Below, piece after piece: positions 12,113 to 23,672 of a DNA stretch of 64,000 nt. The translations under genes were made by a program, and so were the position numbers. The DNA lies in contig NC_092671.1 in the NCBI RefSeq assembly GCF_964355755.1, positions 25,356,070 through 25,420,069 of the forward strand, given 5' to 3'. The notes below the pieces were generated by a model. That model was not told the DNA's origin. It made no database searches and saw only the letters and a program-made list of their open reading frames with translations. The stretch's first letter is position 1. Each line of letters begins with the position of its first letter. The DNA comes from Antedon mediterranea (taxonomy: Eukaryota; Echinodermata; Crinoidea; Comatulida; Antedonidae).

Positions 12113-13075
12113 TTATACGGCATGCATGTTATTTGACATTCCGTATTTCGAAGCAACTTCAAATGTGTTTTTGTTGACCCTCATTCTGCCCTTTAATATA
12201 ATATAACCGAGTAAGAAAGCTATTGTGAGTAGTAGTACAAGAACAGTATCCTTGTAGTTTTTGTGCGAAATCTTGTGAATTGCAGTTGTTAACAAACGAG
12301 GTGATTTCTTTTTAGCGAAGTCACAAAATGAGTACAGTACAATAAAATGTTCATTTACAACGTAAAGTAGTTCGCTTTCAGCATATCTTGAAGCAACTTC
12401 ATCTTGTACTGTTAAAGTTTACACACATTTGTAATGGAGATGCTCTTTCCGATACCAGAATCTAAATATGTGTAGTATTTGATTTAGTTGTCATGCAATT
12501 CTAATATTTCGTCCCACACTAGTTCAGGTTCAGGGTTTGTCTTTTCACTTAAACATATCACAACGGCATCTTCTCCCATCTTGTAAGATGACGTTGTAAA
12601 CTGATGATTGACATTCATGAGAAAGGAAACTGTAGTAGGCCTATGTTGCATTTTTTATGAGAGTTGCAACCAGCATAGCAAAGTTAAACGTTCTATGTAC
12701 TGTTAAAACATTCAAATTTACACATTTATGAGAAAATATGTAGAGGTGACTGCATTTGAACATATATTACAAGTAAACGCGAAAAACGAGTTATACAGTA
12801 TTATACATTTTGTTAAGCCTGTGGACAATTGATACACCCGTGTCTGCAGGCCTACCAATAATGATATTGTGTCAATCATTAATCATTTGAGTGAACTCGC
12901 TTATGTGTGATGTTTTTTTTGGTTTTCATCTTTCAAACCACTGGATACCAACCGGTTCTAATTCAGTTCTCCTGTCCCACTTTAATTCAGGTTCAAGATA
13001 TGTCGTTTCACTCAAACATATCGCAACAGCTTCTTCTCCTATCTGATATGACTTTAAACTGTACAATTGGATAGT
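12113..13075 (-). pseudogene. Immunoglobulin-domain membrane protein remnants
   Basis: Three coding-like blocks lie on the minus strand. Block 1 (12926-13075) reads SYQIGEEAVAICLSE...LEPELKW. Block 2 (12484-12623) reads SYKMGEDAVVICLSE...PEPELVW and then TAA. Both have the Ig B-strand Cys, Pro and C-strand Trp pattern and are clearly duplicates. Past the TAA (12484-12486) the same frame continues as Ig-like sequence (DSGIGKSISITNV) and then shifts frame. Block 3 (12113-12407) resumes with TVQDEVASRY, a second Cys (YSFCDF), then a hydrophobic segment TVLVLLLTIAFLLGYIIL followed by basic KGRMR, as in a single-pass membrane anchor, ending at TAA. In-frame stop plus frameshift indicate a pseudogene. 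A functional gene with unusual splicing is less likely. No Met start or signal peptide was found. Confidence 0.45.
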
Positions 13076-13215
13076 CGACGCTTGAACTGTCAACGATCAA
13101 CGACGATCGTTTGAAAAACGAAATGATGACAATAGCAAGTACTTTTTCCTGTTAAAATCGATAACATTTCAATGTTTACGTAATGATCACCGATTATTGT
13201 TAACGATAGCGTCGA
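13074..13215. mobile_element. Short inverted-repeat element bounded by GTCGACGCT
   Basis: The ends gtcgacgct (near 13074) and agcgtcgac (near 13206) are reverse complements, and AACGAT-type words recur in both halves. About 140 bp, no ORF. Probably a small MITE, but it could be a chance palindrome. Confidence 0.3.
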
Positions 13216-14338
13216 CAGGAAAACAGGCTTAAGTTCTACAGGATCGTAATTATAACCCAAGGTATAGGTGTCATGTTATAGGTGTGGTTGTTCAGAGGGT
13301 GTTGTTGTCCTAGGGGCATAGCAGTTATCCTATAGGGTAGTTTTCCGGGTGGGATTTGTCCTACTGTAGGGGGTTATTGTCCGGGTGGTAATTGTCCGGA
13401 TACGCATTAACCCATTAAAGTTTTCTTACATTTTTAAAAATCTATGTTTCAGACTTGAATCACACTCATTTTCATTGTTAATCAGCAAACTGGCCTAGAA
13501 CAAAATAAACACAATGACACACCTTGTTTACGTTTATTAACGTTTAATTAAAATCAACAGGGTTCTTATGACAAACTATCTGCATACTAATGCAAACAAA
13601 TTCTCACAATTGATGTCTTTTTGCCAGTGAAGTTGACAACTTTACAATTATAAAAGGTTGAGACTTCTTTACCCTTTGTTAACCATAGCAGACATTTATG
13701 TACGGGTATAGAACAAATTTCACTCGGAAACCTTGAATGATCGTATTCAAAATACCATAGTCTGACTAGCAGAAAATCTCGGTCTTAAATTTGCCAGGGA
13801 TTATCCAAGACTGTTCATTTTTTTTTGGTTATCTTAGGATATTTTATAGATCATTTTTTGTGTAAAGCACTTCCTGTGACTCGGTTTGAATGCCACAGGG
13901 GATTGCACAGTATTAGTAACATATTACCATCCAGAACCAACCAATTTGTTACTGTTTGATTATTATTACATTATCATTTTGTGTATATTCCATGTAAGTT
14001 TGGTGTTTCCAACTGTCACATGTTGGTCACAAGTTGTAACTTCTTGCAACTATTGTGTTGTTCTTTTTAATGAAATAAAGTGAATAATAGTTATTCAGAG
14101 TCTAGGAAATGACCAAAGTATTACTTATTTCATCACATGATTGACAAGATATCATAGCATCACCTTACTAACACCACTACCAGGGTTTTAACCATTAGGG
14201 GTACATTTTGTAGCCAGATGAAAAACTATATATTGAAATTAAAAAATAAAGTGAATACAATCTTGTAATTTCAATAATTGAAATTATAATCAAAATAATG
14301 CAATGTCATTCAGGTTGCCATGATATATATTCTGATAT
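13216..14338. other. NOP58 3' flank, no gene seen
   Basis: No supported exon. On the minus strand this should hold the NOP58 3' UTR. A minus-strand AATAAA (tttatt at about 13533-13538) is one possible polyadenylation signal, roughly 800 bases past the stop. Short open frames here lack codon or homology support. Confidence 0.4.
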
Positions 14339-17300
14339 TTAATCTTCCTCTTCTAATGTCTTCTTTTTCTTTTTCTTCTTTTTCTTTTCAGTGCTGACCT
14401 GAAGTATAAAAATGATGAAACATGGTCAACACAAAATCAAGTTTTTTTGTAATATTACAAATCAGTTTTACTATAACTACAAATTTCATTATAATTTATT
14501 AGTATAATACACTCAATCAAGCTAAAAATAATCCATGTCATATCCAGATATATTTTCTTTTTACAACTTTATTTAATACAATACACTATGTGAAAATAAC
14601 TTTTGCTATTCAAAGTTTGACTCCTGTAATTGTAAAAGTTACCTATCATATCCTGTTTAATAAACAAACAAGATCAACATTTTCAAATTGTTTGTTTTGT
14701 ATGTAAATGTTAGTAAGCAAATAGCTGTAACCAACCTGTTTTCGTGGTAAGGTAAAGTAATTCCAAAATAATTAATAAATGAATTAAAAGTACGCTTATT
14801 AAAATTGATAAGAAAAATAATGCTAAAAAAAGGAGGAATGGCATTTGGACTCCATCATTCTCAAGTTTACTTGAAGATTCAAGCAATTCAATGAGACAAA
14901 CACAAATTAAAGGTCAAAGTTTAAAATGACAATAGGTCAATTATCACCTGCAATGCTAAACAAAGAGCTTAGATTTTGCAGGTTGTAGATAAGGCATTTC
15001 CTGAGTTACGCTAAAATAAGAATAAAACCTATTCTGATTAACATTATGGTCTTAAATGTTGCCCTAACAACATTATTGAATGTCCGAAAGTATTCTTAAT
15101 AATGACTGCTGCTGCCAAAAAAGAATGTAACTTACTGGGGCTGGTTCTTCTTCCTCTTCCTCCTCCTCCTCCTCTTTTGCAGCTTTCTTTTTCTTTTTCT
15201 TCTTTGGCGTCTCTTCTGAAAACACATGTTAATGCAATCGGATTAAAACACCGAAATAAATACAGGATCCACAAATTAATTCCCAATAAATTAAGAAAAG
15301 AGTAACTTGAAATTAAGACACGGAATACACTGAGATTATGCCAAATTGATTTTGGTGACAATTATTGGGACAATAATTGTATTGCCCTGGCAAACCAGAG
15401 AGGTGAAGCGGTAACTACTTTTAAATTATTTTAAGTTACCTTCAACTTCTTCCTTCACTTTCTTTTTTTTCTTTGTGCTTCCTTCTTCACTGGAACCATT
15501 TTCAAGTTTCACTTTCACACGTTTCGTACCACCATCTTCTTCATCATCAACCTCTTCAATTTTACGTTTCTTGGTCGCACTGGATGGCAAGGTTGAGTCA
15601 AGAGCGGGGTTGTACGTCTTCACTTCGCTTCTGTTTTCGTATTTGTCAAACTTTGCTTTAGCTTTTCCGGTTCCACTTATTCTCCTCATCTGAAATTATA
15701 AATAGAGACTGGTATTAAAAAATTCATCAAATATATTTAATTTTACTACCATTTAATGAGTGGCCGAGTGGTTAAGACAGTGGAACCGTAATCTATTGTC
15801 TTATGGAAAGGGTTCAAGACTCACTAGCTCCAAAGTTCTAGTAGTAATGAGTATTCTCGGTAAGGACTATGAACCGTAGGTCAAGTGTTCTAAAAAATGC
15901 TTGGGTACACTTTAACGAACACCTAGTACATCTTTCAAGACGAGTAGGGGGTTAGTACTAGGTCACACAAAAATTTATTGAGAGGGTCAACATACGTTGC
16001 CATCCTCTAACTCCCGCATTCTGCTTTCCAACTTGGCTCGACAATTAATACCGATCTCTGTGGACGTTTCATCTGAAAGGGCATCAACACGAATTGCCAA
16101 GGATGCCTTCGCTGCCAACATTCTGGACATCTGTAAAAAAAAAAATTTGTTGTATTTTACCATTATCAATTTTGTGCTCAACACTGTCCATACAAAAACA
16201 AAACTGACTGATGTAAACCTTGTGTGCTCACATTTATCCATACATGTTCTGTTTAAACATCAGTTTGTTTCTAACCTGGGTATGTGCCAGCATGTCATGA
16301 AATAAGACAGCCGACGACCGTAAGGTTAGAAATAGTTTAATATAGCCTGTATAAACCACCTCAAGATACGGATATTCTTCAGGGGTGGGTGTTGTCAGGC
16401 ATAAAAAGTTAAAAACTTCTTTACAATTCTTATTATTGGTTCTTATATAGTGCTTAATGCTAAGCACTGCCACATTATTACCTTAGTCATTTTTTATATG
16501 TGCAGAAACATACTACACATGTATATTGTGCAGCTAGTAATCAGCGCTGTTTGTGGTTTGATCTTACCAAGTACCCATTTGTACAACTTGGTGGCTGGAG
16601 AGAGGCAAACACGAAAGGACACAAGCAATGCAACAAGCATTGGATTTTAACCGATCAATCCAAATGCACCTCATGCTCTTAAGACCAATTTACAGACAAG
16701 TGGCAACGGTAGGCGGAAAATCTGTATAAAATCCTCAGCAGAAACCACCTGTCCGCTCCAAGCTGTGTGTAAATGGTCAAAAGGAATAACAGATTCTATA
16801 TTTTAATTACTGTTACCTCTCGTCTGTTTACATTGGCTGTTATGCTATGTTTGTTGATCTATTCTATTATCTAAAGATTGTATTTCGTGAATAGATTTTT
16901 GGAGTTTGGATCATATTATAGTAGCTTTTTCTCGATACACATACCTTTCCTTTGTTTCTTTGATTTGATTGTCCTACCAACGATGCATGATAGATGAGAC
17001 CATATTTAGGCGTGTCTTTCTTTGTTTTGAGAGCTCTAAACAATGCCTTCTCAGCTCCAAGAATTTGTACCGTTGATGCTGGATGTTTAGCAAGATTCAT
17101 CAAGGAACCTAATTGACAAATAAATAATCTGATAATTTACATATGTAACAAATCTAGTAAAATGTGGATACGTTTCCGAAATTGACATTTTGTATCGTTG
17201 CACAAGTAGAGGGCCTCAACTTTTTTAGGCATTGTAAATTATTTAAACCTTATTTTTATGTATTTAGTTATGGAAGATCATCTGTTAGATCAGTAATGAT

Positions 17301-20300
17301 GTTCAGTATTTTCTATAGAATTTTATTTGATGATAAATGTTCTAACATTTAACAACAAATAAAAAAAACCTTTAAAAAGGTTTTTTTTTAGTTTATGGGA
17401 GATATCAAGTTTTAAATAAATTTAGTATTACATGCTTAAAAAGTGGCCACATCCAACTACTGGTGGTATGAGAGGTACCAAATGCATTATTAGAAAAATA
17501 ATTTGCTTACGAGAGGCACTCCGACAAGGTGGTTTAACCGTGGTCAGTTGACCTTGAGGTCAATAATAAAGTTTGACTTGACCAACTTACCTGCATGTGA
17601 AATAAGCCTTGCACCAACCAATTCACCAACCAGTGTAGTCAGATTTGGTGCGATGGCTGTCATACGATTCTTCAGGTAGTCATAAAGTTGTGCTCGATAT
17701 TCAGAGATTTCAATAATCTATAAAAAGAATAAAATAAATATTATTGATGTGGCATGTGGCATGCAAAATTGTTATATTTTCCGAAATATATAAAACATAA
17801 GTTAATGTGATTCTTTTGCAATTATTTTAGGCTCGGATCAAGCATGACTATAAAAACAAAGCATTTTATACATGCATGTTATTCATACAAGGCCAGCACA
17901 ACCGGTGTTTATGAGATTGAAAACAAGTTTGGTATGGTACCACTAAGATTATTTTCAACATACAAAAAGCAGTTGCTGATAACAATTCAAACAATATAAC
18001 TTACATTAGTATCGAGAGAAATATGTGGTTTAATAATAATACTGGTACAAAAACAAATTAGAACAACTAACCTGATCACATAGGTAAAGGATGTTTATAA
18101 TGTCATGCTCAGAGATCTCTGTACCCATTGATATCTCTGCTGCAGATTTAACCTGCTCTTCAACCTCTTCTGGTAAGATCTTTGAAAGGTCTGTGGTTGC
18201 AGTATTTGTACGATCACCTGGGAATGAAATAAATATATTTGTTTATTTGTAACCATTCATTGCCTTCCTTATTTAAAGTAAAATATGTATTAGTTCACTG
18301 CTTGGCAACAAAGGTTGATGGGAAGTAAACTGAGGAATTTTAAAAAGGGATTTTTTTGCATGATTTAAAATGAATCTATCTCAGTGGTAGTGACGAATCT
18401 CTTTTTCTAACATCACATTTAAGTCAGTCGACAGAATATACATCATTGATAGATCATTATCAATCAACAAAAGCAATGTATTTATATATACATCATTGAT
18501 AGATCATTATCAATCAACAAAAGCAATGTATTTATTAAGCAAAAGCAGCATTTTACTTATTTACTATTCCATAAGGATAATTTTTATTTTACATCCTTCT
18601 AAAAAATATACATTGGAAAAGAGAATACTACTTTCACTTTTGTATGATCAACTACTAACGCATAGCATGTTGTAGATAACCCTGTTTTTCCACAATATAG
18701 AAAAGAATTGGTAAATGCACTTATATTTCATTTGTTTAAAAAGGTAAAGGTAATCATTGTCATAACCCAACAGAGTGTATTATTTTATTAAATATGCTAA
18801 GCCTTAGGCCTTATTATCCTGGCCTAGAATTTTGTTGTTTTAGCCTAGAAAACATTGATTGAAATGGTTGTCGTGGTAGACAAAAGACATGCCGGCATTG
18901 TTTGAATGCCTACGCTAACTTTGAGAGCTGCACTGCAACTCACATACATTGACGTACCTATTGTTTTGACAGTCTTTGAGTAAGCCAAGTTATCAGTGAC
19001 AATTTTTCCAAGTTCAGGAAAATGCCATCCATACCATTCTCGACAACGCATAATATAGTTGTTTAACTCTTTGTCTAGATCATCAAGTAACGCTAAAAGA
19101 TGAATATCAAATTAAGTCAAAACAAATGATAAATGGCATGTTATTTTATTTAATACATTAAAATTTGTACTGTACTAACAAGGAAGTCTTTTTTTCAACA
19201 TAAAAATGGTAATGAATAAAAACCTTACTCCATTTAATACTACTTTAATACCAAGACAAATTTTGTCCCAAGTTAGAGTAACTTTTAAATAGATAAAGAT
19301 TTGATACATTAATTCGAGGCAGCTTTAAGCTACAGTCATCCTGGATACAGAATGGTGGTGAAAAATACAGCTAGTTTTAATACTACTTAATCGTAAAGTC
19401 GCGTGGTACAGTGGCGAGTTTGACAGAACTCTGCTCAGGCTGCAAGATTATTGGAATATGTTTCATAAAAAATGAATGGGGTAATAATGTGAAACACTTA
19501 AAAAGCTTTGTATTTAAAAGCCCTATATAAAAACAACATATTGTTTACCCTAACTCATTCCAGATTCTATACAAAACACGGTGTGAATGGTAGAAACCAC
19601 CAGACCAAATCTAGGCTAATATGAACATAGCTTTACATTCTCATAACACCTTGTCGTTTCTGATTAATGTCATTCAAGAGATTTTTTATCCCAATGAAAT
19701 ATGATAATAATAATGATAGCTATCATTTAGGTTTATACACTTACAAATGGCTTGAACAATCATGGTATCTACTTTGTCAGGAGAGAACTTCAACTTGTAT
19801 CTGGATAGACTATTTGAAGAGAAAGAGGACATCATGAGAATGGCAGTGATGGATGAATAGGTCTTAATGAAGAAAGATCATTATTTAACCTTCAATCCAG
19901 TATTCTCATTTAAATCATCTGTCCCTAGTAGTTCCTTCAAACTTTGGACATTGGTTCCCACAAGAGGAGCTTTCGAATTAGCGATACAAGGAGGCAGAAG
20001 TCCAAGTATGTCAACTATACATGCAGTTGGATGTCTTCTGCATATTGAATATTACCCGTTTCAATATTACAGGACACGATTGTCTTTGCAACACGGTCAA
20101 AAGTGCCTACATAAACTGCCTCCAGGCAATGCCAAATCCTGGAAGTTTAGTTTTATTCGTATGCATGCTGTAAATTGGATGCAAAGTTTTAAAAGATCGC
20201 TAAGTGTAGTACGCGATCAAAAGCTTTATTTTTAATGCCTGTCACAAAAGCAATAAAATGTGGTGGGTATTCAGAAATTACTGTTGGTTTTAATATTTAG

Positions 20301-23300
20301 TGTACTGTAGTTCATTATTGATATATAGTTCTTTGAACAGAAGAAGGCCGAACTATGCAACTAAGAGGCCTTAGCCTAGCCATTGTTTAGATATAAATGG
20401 CTATATGTTTACTTACCTATGTGCTAACCCCAACGTCATAGCTGTTAATTCTTTCTCTGGTAGGCCCGTTACAAGGCCTTCAAATTGTGAGCGAATACCT
20501 CGCATTAGTTCCTGTATACTGTTATTGTAAACACAATTCAAATCAAATTTTTCCTGGTCATTGAAAGAAAAAATTACAAGTCATAGATAAACTAATGATA
20601 CATTTGTAGAGGAAATATAATAGCCTAAAATATGGGCCAAACAAATTGTTGCCAAAGCAGTGTCAACATAAATTGCTGAAAAACTACTACTAGGGTAAAA
20701 ATAGAGGGTACTATAGGAATTTCACTCGTGCATGCAATTTATATTGAAAGCCCTACAAACCCTTGCAGGGACCAAGTAATTGTGAGAAAATGTGGATTTA
20801 TCTCAGTGGTAGTGACGAATCTCTTTGTCTAACATCATAGCTAAAATCAGTCAACAGAATATACATCACTGATAAACCCTTACTAGAACTTGTATTCAAT
20901 CACATCACACAATAGAACAGTGTCTACATTCTATCTTAACTGCAATGGTAAATAATGGCTTATAAAAGGACACTAAAGTATCTTGGATATACACTGCAAA
21001 AAGCATGCACGTTCTGGCTAGATCTGGATGAAAATTGAAACTTATAATGGAAGTTTTTACACAACATTTACCTTTATTATATTGCCTAGTTTGGCATCAG
21101 CTACAGCCAGCTTATCAATGGCCTCTTTTGCTGCCATCTTTTTTAACATTTTCTTCAATCCTTTACCAAGTTTACCCTCAACAGCAGCCGTGGCAGCTAA
21201 AAATAGAAAAATAAAACCTGCATTCCACACATTTTCTCTTTCAATCTCATTATTTATCACTGTTCTTAGCATCCACCACTCGGAATTTCCGATCACCACT
21301 TTTATGATGCTGACCACCAACAATTTTTTTTCTCTAAAAAACCTATTTATGTTTTAGTTATGCACACAGTATAATTAAGACACTATGGGGTTGAATTACA
21401 ATTACAATAAGCATGCTAGCCACAAAATGATCAGACAAAGGTTTTAATTTGTATCTCCATTGTTAAGTTGGCCAGCCCTAGCTTAGCATTGTTTTCAAAA
21501 CTGTGAAGGCCAGGTACTACTCATGACATGCTGGTGAGAACCCAGATTAATTTATAGATTTGACAATTTTAGCATTTGAATTGAAAAAATTTGTGATCTA
21601 ATAATTTAGCTTCATGCATGTTTATTTCTGTAGACTGTTGGATTTGGGCTATTCCAAAAGACATTCATGGGGGCCCAGCTGAATATTTGTTTACTGTACC
21701 TGCCAATGCCTCTCGAGTGTCATCAAATTTCTGGAAATGTTTGAGTTTTACTCTAAAAAATTAGAAAAATACATTTATAATTATATACTGTAAAACTAAA
21801 TATTGAAAATATGAATTCAAACTGACAAAATGTGACAAGTAACAATTTATTACAAATATATTCCACATAGAGTAGAACCCGTTCTTCATGACCCCTCAAT
21901 TCAGGGATCCTTGGTAAAAGGGAAATTTTCAAGTAAAACGAACATGGAGAAAAACCTAACCCGTATTCATAGGATGAAGGGCACAATTAATTCGTTCTTA
22001 AATATAGGTTCTACTGTACATATTGATAGAAATCACGTTTATTAGTTTTCTTTTAACTCAAAGTAGATATTCAGAGTGGATAGTTTATAATCAATTGCGC
22101 ATCAGACGGCTTTTCCTATCAAGAAAATTGACTCATCATTTCAATCTACAACCAGAGTTACTTTAAAAAAAAATGCTTCACAGAAATGCATGATGGTAAA
22201 TCACTTACACTTGGTTTGCATCGTCAATTGTTTGAAAACTTTTGTACAGGTTATCTACTTCTTTTAACTTTTTTTCATCTAGAAGCTGAAAATAAAAATA
22301 ATATACTGTTGTATAAATTGAACACAAAATAACATAGCATAAAAGAGGAAGCATTGTCTTAGTCGCACAACCTTGGCAACAGTAGCTCATCATTAAAAAT
22401 ATTTCCACGGCAAGAGGATCGCGGTTATTCACTTAAAGAGTTGTTAGGTAACTTAAGCTCGGCATACAGTATTTGCCATCTAATTTTTCGACTGTGATTA
22501 CAACATCGTTTTATAATTTTTTATACTGTAGACACTAGATCTGCAATTGTTGACGTTTTGCAAAAATAATGCATATATATTTAAAATTTAAAAACATTAA
22601 CCCAGGTTATTTCTTGTCTTAAATGTGTGTTCTAAGGTTAATTATGATAAAAAGAAAACAATGCACTAAGTAGCTTACATCGAAAGTTCTATCGTAGACG
22701 TTTGTAGGCCTAGCTTAGTTGTGTGGCAGTAACATACAAACATCGTATGTATTTATTTTTACATAAAATATAATCCGTGACCTTAAATTAGGAAAAAAAA
22801 CTATAGGTCTAGTGTCTTTAACATTATTCTGTCAAGTTATTAATGTTACTTGTATTATATCAAGGTTTGGTTTATCAAATACAACAAAAATATCAAAACA
22901 TTGAATTGTGGAGTATCTCTATTAAAATTTCGCAAGAAAATGCTTGTGCAATTTCAAATTTCGTAAATCATACAGATGTCACTAGACCTCGACAAGGCAT
23001 TTTTAGAAAAATTTCTCAAGCCACCGTGGAGCCCTTTAAAAATGTTTTGTGGCCCAAATTTGGGCAATTGGCAAGTAAAGTCTGCCTATTCCATTGTACT
23101 CAATAAAGGAAATATGGCAAGTAAATGATTAATTTATGAATGAGTTTATTTAAATGATATCTGGGACATCACAAATTGATCAAATATCATGGTTTTGCTG
23201 CTTCTGTGGAAAATAAATAAAGTGTTAGCCCTACTCTAGAAATCATGACACCATCATACAAAAATATCAGCAAAAAATGAGTGATCAGAAATCAACTTGA

Positions 23301-23672
23301 ACAATCAATTACGCATCAGACGGCTTTTCCTATCAAGAAAATAAATTTCATCATTTCACTCAATAAAATCTTTCTAAATTTAGCCTTTTACTTGATGGCA
23401 TCCTATGATCATGGAGGTATAAAATAAATTTTATACCTCCATGCTATGATGGCCATCCTGCCCAACCACGTGCCTCATCCCAAACGGCAGCATGCCTCAT
23501 GCCTGGCATTGCCATTATGTTATTGTATGTTTTAGGCTAGCTAGGCCTGGCCCTTTTTAGTCTAATAATTATATTCAATCAAGCTGTTTAAACATAAAGT
23601 TATAATGTTTATATTTATTATATTTACCTTAAATACAGCGTATCCTGCCGGCGATTCGAATAACACCAACAT
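14339..23672 (-). CDS. NOP58: NOP58, core box C/D snoRNP protein, 14 exons, 532 aa
   Basis: Coding exons in order of translation: 23672-23628, 22285-22209, 21752-21700, 21196-21072, 20553-20417, 19809-19745, 19092-18958, 18217-18072, 17717-17591, 17108-16945, 16130-15996, 15689-15440, 15215-15136 and 14398-14339. They sum to 1599 nt in one frame, and every intron is GT-AG. The protein starts [15 protein letters not shown], typical of NOP58. It then has the coiled-coil region, and the conserved Nop domain ([60 protein letters not shown]). The tail is Lys/Glu-rich ([16 protein letters not shown]) and ends TLEEED. Human NOP58 is about 529 aa, so length is as expected. It binds box C/D snoRNAs with NOP56, fibrillarin and 15.5K in the nucleolus for rRNA 2'-O-methylation and processing. 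Introns 1, 2, 4 and 7 contain C/D snoRNA-like sequences. Confidence 0.97.
15757..15975 (+). mobile_element. tRNA-derived SINE in NOP58 intron 11
   Basis: The head resembles a Leu/Ser tRNA. There is an A-box-like tggccgagtggttaagac at about 15762-15779 and a B-box-like gggttcaagactc at 15810-15822. The body (ctcggtaaggactatgaacc, acctagtacatctttc, gagtagggggtta) matches the copy at 6485-6665. The element lies antisense to NOP58 and ends about 20 bases from exon 11. Confidence 0.7.
16430..16680 (+). mobile_element. SINE-like repeat (family B) in NOP58 intron 10
   Basis: It shares an ordered set of words with 49592-49905 and 34826-35075: 'ttatatagtgc', 'gaaacatact', 'gcagctagtaatcagcgc', 'ttgatcttaccaagtaccca', 'gagagaggcaaac', 'caagcaatgc'. 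The end ttggattttaacc resembles a degenerate B box read on one strand. Decayed. Confidence 0.6.
18372..18456 (-). ncRNA. Box C/D snoRNA candidate, SNORD70-like, NOP58 intron 7
   Basis: Read on the NOP58 sense strand it has a perfect terminal stem (atctatc with gatagat). Next come C box ATGATGT (18440-18446), D' box CTGA (18424-18427), C' box GTGATGT (18410-18416) and D box CTGA (18381-18384). About 85 nt. The sequence just before the D box, TTCGTCACTACC, is a 12-base complement of the conserved 18S rRNA stretch GGUAGUGACGAA (recalled from memory). By the D+5 rule the paired base is the A of GGUA, which I equate with human 18S Am512, the SNORD70 target. Human SNORD70 also lies in a NOP58 intron. 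The 3' end is about 155 nt upstream of the intron acceptor. Confidence 0.85.
18434..18534. repeat. 52-bp tandem duplication overlapping the snoRNA 5' end
   Basis: The sequence starting tatacatcattgatagatca is present twice in a row, near 18438 and 18486, each running through caacaaaagcaatgtattta. The duplicated unit includes the C box and 5' stem of the snoRNA in intron 7 but not its D box, so only one complete snoRNA results. Confidence 0.75.
19396..19535 (+). mobile_element. Decayed SINE in NOP58 intron 6
   Basis: A tRNA-like head (cgtggtacagtggcgagttt, with a weak B-box-like ggctgcaagatt) is followed by a tail, acacttaaaaagctttg to gccctatataaa. That tail resembles CR1-type retrotransposon 3' ends, as at 25235-25280. 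Boundaries are approximate. Confidence 0.4.
20793..20878 (-). ncRNA. Box C/D snoRNA candidate, second SNORD70-like copy, NOP58 intron 4
   Basis: This is a paralogue of the candidate at 18372-18456. On the minus strand it shows stem ggtttatc with gataaatcc, C box GTGATGT, D' CTGA, C' box ATGATGT and D box CTGA (20803-20806). The same 12-base 18S guide TTCGTCACTACC stands before the D box. The D' guide region differs from the first copy by few bases. Both copies keep boxes and guide while their linkers diverge, which argues for selection. Confidence 0.82.
21866..22020. mobile_element. pogo-like MITE in NOP58 intron 2
   Basis: The left end tagagtagaacccgttc and right end ataggttctactgta are imperfect inverted repeats around about 150 bp without an ORF. 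The GTAGAACC terminus resembles pogo/Tigger-type elements. Assignment rests on the ends only. Confidence 0.45.
22093..22146 (-). ncRNA. Box C/D-like snoRNA candidate, NOP58 intron 2
   Basis: On the minus strand there is a C box ATGATGA (22133-22139) and D box CTGA (22102-22105), with TTGATAGGAAAAGCCG in front of the D box. That guide complements the 28S rRNA stretch CGGCUCUUCCUAUCA (from memory) at 14 of 15 positions, with one internal A-C mismatch. A near-identical copy lies in intron 1. The terminal stem is weak and no clear C'/D' pair is seen. It is short, about 54 nt. Confidence 0.6.
22540..22823. mobile_element. Internally deleted MITE (family M1) in NOP58 intron 1
   Basis: It matches the elements at 30319-30873 and 48094-48726 in order: 'gacgttttgcaaaaataat', 'aaaaacattaa', 'tcttgtcttaaatgt', 'ggcctagctta', 'aacatcgta', 'ttaaattag'. 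The central third is missing. The right end gtgtctttaa fits the family terminus. Confidence 0.65.
23302..23360 (-). ncRNA. Box C/D-like snoRNA candidate, NOP58 intron 1
   Basis: Second copy of the intron 2 candidate. C box ATGATGA lies at 23348-23354 and D box CTGA at 23316-23319, with the same guide TTGATAGGAAAAGCCG. The linker between the C box and guide differs from the intron 2 copy, while boxes and guide are identical. The terminal stem is poor, so this could be a pseudogene copy. Confidence 0.55.

Noticed and set aside
12484-12623. Ig half-domain as a simple intact exon
   Set aside because: The frame hits TAA and the Ig-like sequence continues beyond it, so a lesion is more likely than an exon end; no donor site lies there.
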